Assembly: GCA_036937835.1 (NCBI GenBank)
Contig: CM072876.1
Span: 196,001 to 260,000 of the forward strand
Direction of reading: 5' to 3'
Length of the DNA: 64,000 nucleotides
From: Pampus argenteus
Taxonomy: Eukaryota; Chordata; Actinopteri; Scombriformes; Stromateidae
Each line of letters begins with the position of its first letter. Within the stretch, counting starts at the first letter, position 1. The notes beneath the pieces were generated by a model, which searched no databases, was not told the origin of the DNA, and worked only from the letters and a program-made list of their open reading frames with translations. Below are positions 1-10,400 of the stretch, one piece after another. Both the position numbers and the translations under genes were made by a program.

Positions 1-5
1 GAATC

Positions 6-56
<51 letters not shown>
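1..56. repeat. (TA)n microsatellite at window edge
   Basis: Alternating TA dinucleotides run from about position 10 to 52. The remaining bases up to about 540 are AT-rich and show no serpin-like coding sequence on either strand. Confidence 0.9.
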
Positions 57-60
<4 letters not shown>

Positions 61-544
61 ATTGATTCCTACACTACAGTATGTATAATAATAGGGAAAT
101 AGTCCTTGTTGGCCATACAAGAGAGGTCCATTAGATTTAGGATTGATATTATTATTATTGATATTAATCTTACTGATTGATACAGGAGAGGAGGGTCATC
201 GAAGCAGTGCTGAAATGTCAAGATGTGGCAAGATTAATAAAGTTATCTAACTGATGAAATTGTCATCAGTTGTAGAAATCCAAGATTACATCAAATAACT
301 TTAAACAGAGAGATAATAGATTTGTAATATCTTCTAATACTGTGTATATATGTTTTATAAATCTCATTACTTTTTGATGTACGCCATTTTTGGCTTTTGT
401 GCGCATGTACACTTTTAGTATGGATCCTACACACTGTTTCATAAATCAGGCCCCAGGTCCTGTTGTGTGCACTGTCTGCATTCAAAACAATGAGGGGACT
501 TTCCCTACCCAGAGGTCAGAGGTCACATATCTGTCTATTGTCAG

Positions 545-2907
545 ATCTGTTTCAGAGTCTGCGGGGCGTGGACTCAGAGGGGGGTGGAGTCGTGAACCTG
601 CAGCAGGACAGTGTGGCCATCTTCCCTGCGCAGAGCTTCCAGGTGTCGCCTGCCTATCTGGACCTGGTTCAGAAGTTCGGCGGGAAAGTTCATAGTCTGA
701 AGTACACAGCGCCGCAGGATGCCGCCGACACCATCAACCGCTGGGCCCAGAAGCAGACCGCGGACAAAGTCCAGGACCTAGTGACCAACCTTGACCCTCA
801 GACCCAGCTGCTGCTCGCCACTGCTGTCTCCTTCCAGAGTATGTATCACCTGGTCATCACCTGTCAGAGGGCGGGGTTATTTAACACCTGTCAGAGGGCA
901 GGGTTATCTCACTTGTTGCCTTTCTATGTGTCGTAGCGGAGTTCAATCCATCCTTTAATTCGAGCATCACTCAGGAAGAGCGTTTCTTCGTGGACAAGTA
1001 TCACGTTGTCATGGCACCCATGATGTTACGGGCAGATAAATACTTCCTGGCGTACGACCGCTTGCTGAAAGTTGGCGTGTTGAAGCTGCCGATGGCGGAT
1101 GGATTGGCCATGTTGGTTGTGCTGCCTGATGAAGAAGTGGACATCACCGCTGTCGAAGAGGAGGTGACCGGCGAGAAGATCCGGACATGGATCAGACAGC
1201 TGAAGAAAACGTGAGACACTTATTCTCTGTTTGAGTGTTTTACTTATAGATGTCTCAGAACCTGTTTGTCTGTTTCTGATATCACTATGCTTCAGCTTTG
1301 ACAAAAAAACTTAATACTCGCTGCAATAACAGAATAATGCTGAAATATAAATTTGTTGTTTCAGTGTTTAAAGTGGTTAAAGCAGGAAAGTCAGTAATGT
1401 GGGTGATTCTTACAGTATCTGCTTTCCATACTGTATGTGAAACTTCTCCTTCAGTTCATTAAATCCCCGCAGCACCAGACTGCTGCAGTATAACCACACA
1501 CACGTCTATGTTTTATTGTTTATTGAGTAGTCATCACACTTCACTGTGATTGGCTGAGCAGTGATGTGACAACAATATAACTTCAGTGTGTTCAGCGTGA
1601 TCACTGCTCAGTAAACCAAACTTTATTAACAACCTTACAAACATCCTCTCTGAGCATGCTTTCCTGCTTTTATTTTGACAGAAAGCTGGAGGTTCAGCTG
1701 CCACGCTTCCTGTTTAAACGCTCCTATTCTCTGAGCAACGTCCTGCAGACGCTCAACGTCAGGCAGGTGTTTCAGGATGCTGCTGATATCAGTGGCATGG
1801 GTGGAGCTAAAGGTCCCACACTGACACAGGTGAATGAAACATCTGACCGTAAAACTACAAAGATACTCACATTTCAAATCTTTTCACCCTGAGATACCGT
1901 TCACTTTGAGTGCAGTAATAACACCCTAAACACTGCTGCTTTTATGATTTTTCCTAAAGTAAACCAGAATAAATAAATAAATGTGAAAATATTTCACAAC
2001 ATTTCAGCTATGACCAGCAGCTCTATACAGTCACAAAAGTTTCTCAGTCCTTTGGTGGCTGTAGCACTGGTCCAATGAAATAATGGTGCACATCATGATG
2101 TCTTTTGAAGATTTATTTTATCTCTCTCCCTTTCTTCAGCAGACACCATGAATACTAAAAGACATAAAAAGTTTACACAAACATATTAGCACAACAGAAA
2201 AGTGAGGAAATCGGATAAAATTACTGAAAACGTCCATGTAAAAGCACATCAACAAATACACAAGCAAATAAATAACAATTACTGTGTGTGCCTCTTGGAC
2301 CACGTGCAGAATATAGTTATTTTGGGACTGTACGTCTTTTCTTTTGCATCCATGTTGGCACTTGAATGTCAAGACAATGTCATGGTTATGTGACTAAACT
2401 CTAGTCATGTGACCCGTCAAAATTAAAGTAAAACCTGACATAAGGAACACTACATTATTTTAACCAAACATTATATTTTCGACAACTTTTATGTTGTTAC
2501 CCTTTTTAACATCTTATTACATTTGTAATCATTTTAAATGGACTCACATAATCGTGAATTCATAACATTTATTTAAAAACTGTGTGAAAACTGTCAAATG
2601 ATTTATTATTTAATTATTATTTAATTCATTTAGTTTTTAAAAATTTGTTTCTGATATGATCAATCATATCGATACGATCAATAGTCTGATCTGTCTGTGG
2701 ATTCTTTCTGTCACATGTCTGCAGGTGTTCCATACATCTGTCATCACCGTGGATGAGAGCGGCGGTGTCTCAGGAGGTGAAGTTAGCGCACCCTTCTCTC
2801 TTCCTCCCCGACTCACTGTCAACAGACCGTTCCTCTTTATCCTCTACGAGCCAGCGAGTGGCAGCGTGTTGCTGATTGGCCGTGTGGTCGATCCCACCAA
2901 GAAATAA
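545..2907 (+). CDS. serpina10: Clade A serpin, serpina10-like (protein Z-dependent protease inhibitor), 3' part
   Basis: Secreted serpins of this type inhibit coagulation proteases; mammalian ZPI inhibits factor Xa with protein Z. Four coding exons join in phase: 545-838, 937-1210, 1682-1829 and 2725-2907, with TAA at 2905-2907. The last three have typical clade A sizes (274, 148 and 183 bp). The first visible exon encodes FPAQSFQVSPAYLDLVQKF and the second encodes PMMLRADKYFLAYD. The C-terminus reads RPFLFILYEPASGSVLLIG followed by RVVDPTKK, which matches ZPI best. Aligned to the ZPI Tyr-Ser scissile bond, the predicted P1-P1' here is Phe-Ser (SAPF/SLPP). Helices A to C (about 100 residues plus a signal peptide) are not in the window, so the model is 5'-incomplete. 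Oddities are a 98-bp intron, loss of the Trp usually found after the FFKG-like strand, and a short Gly-rich hinge. The orthologue call is fairly secure; activity is not. Confidence 0.82.
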
Positions 2908-2959
2908 ACACCTGTACCTGAGCTGCTGCTAAGTCACGCCCTTTGCAGTCATTGTTACC

Positions 2960-3115
2960 TATCAGATTTACCTGCTAACACATTTTCCTGCTATCAGATT
3001 TACCTGCTAACACATTTATATGCAAACAGACTTACCTCCTATTACATTTATCTGGTAAGGCATTTACCTGCTATCAGATTTACATGCTAACAGGTTTACC
3101 TGCTAACAGACTGAC
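2960..3115. repeat. Degenerate minisatellite downstream of the serpin
   Basis: Imperfect repeats of about 15-20 bp built on TTACCTGCTAACA and CTATCAGATTTACC, starting about 50 bp after the serpin stop codon. They probably lie in or next to the 3' UTR. Confidence 0.7.
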
Positions 3116-4967
3116 TGATTCCCTGTCCCCTCAAGGTTCAACTCATTTAGCACAAAAAGACTTCATGCATAACTTCATACAGCACAAAGTCCATTACATA
3201 TTATTATTATTATTAGTAGTAGTAGTAGTTGTATCAGTAGTATTCTTAGTATTAGTGGTGAAAAACACACTGAGTGTATGCGATGAGCGATGTAACTCTG
3301 CTTCTATGAGTTCTGTATATTAATGTTATCTTGTTTTCGTATATAACCTGTGTGAAGTCAAGTTCTTTGCTGGTCCAAAATGTTGGACCTGACCAGAAAC
3401 TAACTGATGGAAACCTACATGCATGAGATGCGTGAGACCTGACCCAGACAGATGTGGACAAAAAGAGAATACAACAGTGGCAGTAGCCTAATGATCTATA
3501 AATTAATTAGATTCATTAACGAGCAGCTGTGCTGAAAAAGAACAGCAGTGTTATCAGAATAATGCCCTAAGAACAAATGTGAAAGGAGACCTGATTAGAC
3601 TATTTAGAATTTGGAAACGATCCGCCGCAGTTCCTGGGTCGGATCTCGGTTCCTCAGAACCAAGTGGACCTGTCAAGACTTCTAATATGAAGATTATGAC
3701 TGAACGCTTCTTGAATGTTGTGTTGAATGCACCATGTGACCTCTGCTGTGCATTACACATTAAAACCTTTTCCATGATTTGTCATGATTTGTCATCAGTG
3801 ACACAGTAAATGCTTTTATGTATAAAATACAATCAAAGACACATTTAAAGATCTTTAAATAATAAAATCTGTTTGACTTTGTGATAATAAAATAAACACA
3901 CGCAGGTAACACACCTAGTCTGCATTTATCTAGCCAAGCAGGTGCAACATAACCCAGTAAGAACACAGAACAGTTTGTATGTGGAGTTTACAGAACCAGG
4001 TGATAGAATGAGATCATCATCAGAAACAGTGCTCAGTGAGGCAGACAGATGTCCTGTTGCATTGTGGGTAATGTCTGAATGGAAACCAGTCCCTGGCTGC
4101 TAATTGGCAGATGACCTGATGGAAGGACGATGAAGTCATCACAGTCACTCTCGTCCTGACTGCATGCTGAAAGAGTTCGACTTCCTATTTCCATCAAAAT
4201 AAAAGAGGAAATGACTTGTTAACTTTAAAACACAAAATTAAGTTTCAGATATGATAAAAGGGCTAGACCAGCTAAACAAGCTGAACAGGTATAAACCTAA
4301 CACTCAAAACTCTAAACTATTTTATTTATGCACAATTTACATATAAACAAAAATGACTGGCAGTGAGAGTAATTACACAAATAATGTTGAAACGCTTAAG
4401 TCATGGGCTCTGCTCTCCTTTATCTAGCAGTGATGGGTTTAATCAGCATTGTGAGCATGTTTGTCAAAGACTTGACAAACATTCATTTATATGCAAAAGA
4501 TAAAATATATATGACTACATAAAAGCAATGGCAAACTAATAGTTACAAAATACCTGCAAAATACAAAATAATATATATAATAACAACAATAATTATAACA
4601 ATATCAAAATTAAGACAGAAAATCTGTGTGTGCATATGAATTTGCATGTTTGAGTGCATGTATGTGCATGCATATGTATGGCAGGGTCAGGATGATCCAG
4701 ACACCAGACATTAATTAAACAAAAACCTCATACTGATCAATTTATTTATTGAGGAAAATGATCCAATGTTACATATTGTGTAAGTAAACCACCAGGATTA
4801 TCAATTAATCTGAAGGTGAAATTAGAGTTAGGCGTCTTAAACAATGGGATGACAATGAGTTGTGAGGCTGGGAGGCACTACCTGATTTAGAAAAATCTGG
4901 GTCTTCAGTATCAAAGTCTGGGCATCACAACATAGGTTTCTGAGGACCTGTTCCCTGTCTGCCGTTG
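3116..4967. other. Intergenic DNA between serpin and LINE, no gene seen
   Basis: AT-rich sequence with a short trinucleotide tract (TTA/GTA) at about 3199-3230. Open frames here are short, lack splice context and resemble no family I recognise. Confidence 0.6.
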
Positions 4968-6420
4968 ATTATAATAATAATACATTGTATTTATAATGCA
5001 CTTCACATTTCTCCAACAAAATGCAAGTGCTACAGTAAAACAAGCAACAATCAACCATAAAATTACACGAATAAAAATGTCTTTAAGTGTGCTTTAAAAG
5101 AGTTCACAGACTGTGGCGCCCTCAGGTGGTCAGGGAGAGCATTACAGAGATGTGGGGCAGCAGCCTGGAAAACCCTGTCGCCCATAGCCCGGAGTCTGGT
5201 TTTGATGGAGTGGAGGCGATGACAGTCTATGCTGCAGAGTTTCCTGGTTTGGGGGTCAGGAGCTCTGTGAGGTAAGGTGGGGCAGTTACAAGATATTGAT
5301 GTGTGAGGAGACAGATTATGAGGTGGATTCTTTGTCGGATTAGCAGCCAGTGGAGAGTACAGAGGATGGGTGTGATGCTGTCATGCTTTCGCACCCTCAC
5401 CAGGACTCTGGCAGTGCTATTCTGGATGTATTGTAGCCTCTGGAGGCTCTTGCTAGGGATCCCGGTGAGGAGTGTGTTGCAGTAGCCTAGTCTGGAGGAC
5501 ATAAAGGCGTGGACCAGCTTTTCAGCATCTGGATAGGAGAGGGAGGGGCAGAGTTTGGAGATATTACATATGTGATCGAATGATATCTTGCTGAAGTGTT
5601 GGACGAAGGGTTCAAATGAGAGTCGAGCATTAAATCTAACAGCAAGGATAGTTACAGAGAGAACAGTTTAGTATTAAGTAAGTTTAGTTTAGTAGAGATG
5701 GGGGAGGACTGAACCTGGTGGGGTGTGCCAATAAGGATGGCTTCAGTTTTTGAACTGATCAGCTGGAGGAAATTTTCCGTCATTCATGCCTTTATCTCAT
5801 CGAGGCAGAGAGTGAGGGCAGGTGGTATGGTGGTAGGTGAAGTGGGGTCAGTCCTGAGGTATGACTGTTGTTATCCTCACTCGAATCGAGGGTCTAAGGA
5901 CAGAGGGTGTCACTCCCTGTACAGATTGTAAAGCCCTCTGAGACAAATGTATTTTGTGATTTTGGGCTATATAAATAAAATTTGATTTGATTTGATTTGA
6001 TTTGATTTGATTTGATTTGATTTGATTTGATTTGATTTGATTTGATTTGATTTGATTTGATCAGCATAACAGTGGCATGATAGTCCATATTTGGTGACAA
6101 TCTGACCGAGAGGAAGCATGTTAATTTTGAATAGTGTTGGGCCCAGGACTGACCCTTGGGGTACGCCGCAGTTAATGTGATGGATCTGTGATTTGGGGTT
6201 CCCAAGGGCTGCGAACTCAGTCCTGTCAGTCAGGTAGGACGGGAAACACTTAAAGGCAGTTCCACTGAGTCCAATGAGATGTTGGAAACAGTGTAGCAGG
6301 ATGAGGAGTGAGGGGAAGCCCTGATCAGCAGCCACCAGGAGGTCATTGGTGACTCTGACCAGGGCTGTCTCTGTACTGTGGGCAGCATGTGACAGCACTT
6401 CTTCTGAGGTTAGGGGTTAG
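4968..6420 (-). mobile_element. L2/CR1-group LINE, 5'-truncated, degenerate
   Basis: Minus-strand reverse-transcriptase remains. The motif CGVPQGSVLGPTLF lies at about 6140-6180 and HCYAD at about 6060-6080. The C-terminal stretch SRLGYCNTLLTGIP lies at about 5450-5500 and a 3' UTR runs to about 4968. Frames are broken by stops and frameshifts. The YADD box is split by a second LINE fragment at 5868-6060: the frame resumes at about 5865 with residues resembling the next part of the domain (MTENFLQL). It is a dead copy. Confidence 0.8.
5868..6060 (+). mobile_element. 3' end of a second LINE (family B) nested in the first, with (TTTGA)n tail
   Basis: About 190 bp in plus orientation. It starts near CCTCACTCGAATCGAGGG and ends in a pentanucleotide tail of about 15 TTTGA/TTGAT units (5980-6060). 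The same 3' end recurs at 17827-17956, 44160-44282 and 61500-61620, and in reverse at 50968-51110. The stop-free pentamer in both reading directions creates artificial QIKSN-repeat proteins. Confidence 0.88.
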
Positions 6421-7476
6421 AAACAAGTCCATTCCCGCATAAGAACCTTACTCCATCTGTGGAGGCTTAGGCCTGCTGTACTGCCTCTAATATTCTACAA
6501 ATATCGTGTTGAAGGGCAGTTCATGCAGAAAGCCCACTAATATCCCTGAGCTGAAGCTGTTCTGTAAGGAGGAACAGGCTAAAATTCTTCCAAGCTGATG
6601 TGCAGGGCTTGTTACACGTTACGTTGAAGTTATTGCTGCAAAAGGTGGTCACACCAGTTACTGAAAGCAGGTTCACATACTTTATTCACACAAACATGTG
6701 ACATTGGATCATTTTCATCAATAATAAAGGAATTTGTCTTGTGTTTAATTGGTGTCTCTTTATCTAGTTTTAGGACTCGTGAAATAATGATCACATTTTA
6801 GGGGGGGGGGGGGGGGGGGGTGGCTGGGGGGGGTGCAAAGCTACTCTGATCCCCTCAGGTTGGCGCTATTACTCAGCCATGACAAAAAACATCACTCCCT
6901 GCAACTGTTACCTTAGGCTTACTAATAAATAAAGAATAAGTATAGAGCACACAGTTTACTTACAGTCGTTGCTTTTTGAAAAAAACGATTCAATAGTTTT
7001 CTGCCTTTTCGGTTTGGCTTGTCTCATCATGCATGGGTACCGTGTCAGTAGGTCATGGGTCCTGAACCTGAGCTGTCCCATTGATGCCTGTCAAACTTCT
7101 TCTGGATAACCATGGCAACCAAGCTCAAAAATGGCAATTAATTAGTCTTTTGATTTTTTGAGGTTTGCCTCATGCAAATAAAGAAAGCCGAGTTTTTTTT
7201 TTATATGAAGTGGGGGGGCGGATCGAAGTGCATTCTGGTTGTGTCGAGACTCACCTGACACACCCGCTATCTGCGCCCATGGTATTCATGCAGAAATAGA
7301 GACAACCCTAAAGATTAAAGCACCACTGTAGGTGACCCTAGTCTCAGGTGAGGCACTAATGTGGATTCATGATTGATGATTAATTGTTTCAGTAAGCTCA
7401 GGGAGAACCTGGTTTAGGAAGTGCCCCTTGAGCCTGACATGAGGAACCACTACAAGCAGAACATTTCACCAGGAAC
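6421..7476. other. Probable ppp4r4 3' UTR and intergenic DNA
   Basis: No coding similarity was seen. A 20-G homopolymer lies at 6801-6820. On the minus strand an AATAAA (plus-strand TTTATT at 6681-6686) is a candidate, distant polyadenylation signal for ppp4r4. Confidence 0.45.
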
Positions 7477-10400
7477 TCACATGGACAGCTTCCTAGACTG
7501 GCTGTCCTTTACCCCGCTGCTGTGTTGGTCTATCGATTTACTGCGCTGGTCCAAGGTACTGGTCCTGTGGTCTCTCTGGTCCAGTGTACTGGTCCTATCT
7601 GACAGGCTAGTTGTGTTGCTGCGGATCAGGACCGGCATGGAGGGGGTAGACTGGGTCTGGGACAGTGGTCCCATGGTGAAGTGGGCTGTCCTCAATGAGT
7701 CATCTAGAAAACACAGGAAGTGATGCAAGAATGAAAAATATGGCAGGTCCTGCAGACTGGAAACCTGCTTGACCCTGGTGTATGTATGTGGTACCTTTGC
7801 TGGGTAACATGGAGGACTTCCCAGGTCCAGAACAACCACCCAGCTCTTTGACTTTCCTGAAACACAGAACCAGAACACAGTCTGAAGTTGAGCTACAGCT
7901 TTGAAACTGAGGCAGGTGATAAAGGCCTTAAAATAGTCCATGCGTAAGGAAATAAAACTATTAATCATTTTCTCTGTATTGCTAAAAGATAACATTGCTC
8001 TGATCTTGGAAATATTCCCTCTGTTAGTATAAACATGATTATACCAGTTTTTGTGTTGTTCAAAGCTTAGTTCATTGTGAAGATAACCCCCAGGTTTTTA
8101 AGCACTACCTAAGTTTAAATGCAAAAGGTTTTGTGACATCCAGTCTCTCACATTAGGGTTTAATGGAAATATATAACTGTGTATTGTCTGCATAACAGTG
8201 GAATAAGACATTATGGTGACGGATGACATGACCTAATGGTAGCATATACAGAGAGAACAGAATTGGTCCAAGAATTGATCCTTGAGGTATTCCACATGCT
8301 GTGCGCTGAAGAGATTAATGAATCATTGAGATATTTTCCATCTGACAGACAGTAGAACAACTCCAGGGCTATCCTTGCACAATCGTTTTAATGTGATACA
8401 CCTTGTAAAAACTAAATAAAAGCACATATCTGTGTATAGATCAGGCTGATAAAAGGCTAAGTAATGTTATTTTTTTCCTGCTCTGTTTGCCGTTGGTTTG
8501 TCTTTTCTAATATTTAAAACTGCTGGAGGTTAATTAAGTGTTCCTTGTTTTGTTTTTTTGACAATCTTTATTTATTTTTCAATTTAACAATACAACATTA
8601 AATATGTAAAGAAAAAGAAAAGAAAAGAAACAGCCTGTGTGAATTACATTAATGTTAAGCCAGTCCAGTTAATTATGTCTTCCCTTGTATGACAACCATT
8701 TTTCACTCCGTTTTAGAAAAACATCCTCTTTCAATCTCAGTTTATATGTAAGGTGCTCCATCTGTAGTATATCATCTATAATGGACATCCATTGTTTGTG
8801 ACTTGGAGTGTCAAGCTTAAGCCAGTTCTTAGTGATGGTCTTCTTCCCAGCAACCAAAAGAATCCTGGTTAAATATTGATCAACCGCATGTACCATGCCC
8901 TCCAAATGATTAAGGTATAGAACTGAACAAGATTTGGGAATCACATACCCCAGAACATCACAAATAACCAAATGAACATTCTCCCAGAAAGGTTGTATTT
9001 TGATGCATTTCCAAAAAATGTGTGTGTGGTCTGCATCCATATGGTTACATAATCTCCAACATGGTTGCTGTGCATTTGTCTGCTTACTTTTAATTTTAGG
9101 CGTAATAAAGTATCAAATCATATTCTTCCAGCTAAACTCCCTCCATTTCAAAGACTGTGTTGTAATTTGGTGCATTTTCCACATATCAAACCATATCCCC
9201 TCTGGAATCCCTACACCTAGCTCCCTTTCCCATTTGGCTCTAACATATAATGTTGAATCTGTTTTAGAATCCATTAAACATCTGTACAAAACCGACACCG
9301 CCTTTGGAATAGCTTGACTGTAACCTTTACAAGTAGTTTTATTATGGGGTGTATTTTGTCTTCAGCTGTTTTGATACTTTTGTTATAATAGTGCCTCATT
9401 TGTAAATATCTGAATAAGTGTTCCTTGTTTTAATTAATAAAACAAGGAACACTGTTGGCCTGAATGTTAATGATACAGGGGATCTCTATTGTTTGATATG
9501 AAATGTGTGAGGACGATCATTATAAAACCTGCCCTTCAGGTAACTTCCTCACCTGCCTTTAACGTACTGACCCACCTGTTCACAGTTAAAGTCAGTTAGT
9601 TTGTTTTTACAAATACAAAGTACACAGCGAACCACAGCTACCTGTGAACCAACACAGTCTAGTACAGGGTTCACCTGCTGACCCTGAGAGACTAGCAGGT
9701 GTTAAGTTACTGTGTAATGTTCAGAAGGTCTTACAGAGGTCTGTCCAAGTTGGCAATTTGGGAATTTGTCGGCTGACTGCTTAGGGATCGACTCCGAGAC
9801 AGTTTAGCTCTCCTCATCTCTTTACCTGTATGCAGAAGAAACATCATTATTGCATCATCATCATTAGCATGTATTTCACAATGCACACATTTTTCAATAT
9901 TAAATTTTCAATATCCTGCAATGTCTGCTTCAGTTTTCACTGTAAGACTTGAACCTGAAAACATCATACATGCACCAAACAAACTGTTAGTCTTCAAAAC
10001 TATTCACACTATTTAAAAGTATTCTAAACTAAACTTTCTATCCTTAAGAGTAGGCTTAAAACTTTCCTTTTTGATAAAGCCTATACTTAGGTTAGGCTTG
10101 CCTCTGACCAGCCTTTAGTTATGTTGCCCTAGACAGCTGGGAGACTTTCCATGACACACTGAGCTGTTCTCCCATTTCTCAATTATTTCCCATTAACACG
10201 TGTTACAAACAGTCTTCCAAACTATTTCAATTTTTTCCAAACTATCCCACACTTCTCAAACTATTCCTAAGTCTTCCAAACTATTTTTTAAAAACATCAG
10301 GACCAAAGATTAGAGGATTTTGCTGAATATCACAGGTAACAGTTTTCTAGCAACAGCCACAGTTTGTCATTGTTCTTACCAGAGGACCCAGCGGCTCCAG

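Noticed and set aside
5894..6398. Frames containing repeated QIKSN
   Set aside because: They translate the TTTGA pentamer tail of a LINE fused by chance to a decayed polymerase frame.
7421..7723. Plus-strand 100-codon frame
   Set aside because: It lies antisense to the last exon of ppp4r4, whose coding sequence is supported by homology and phase.
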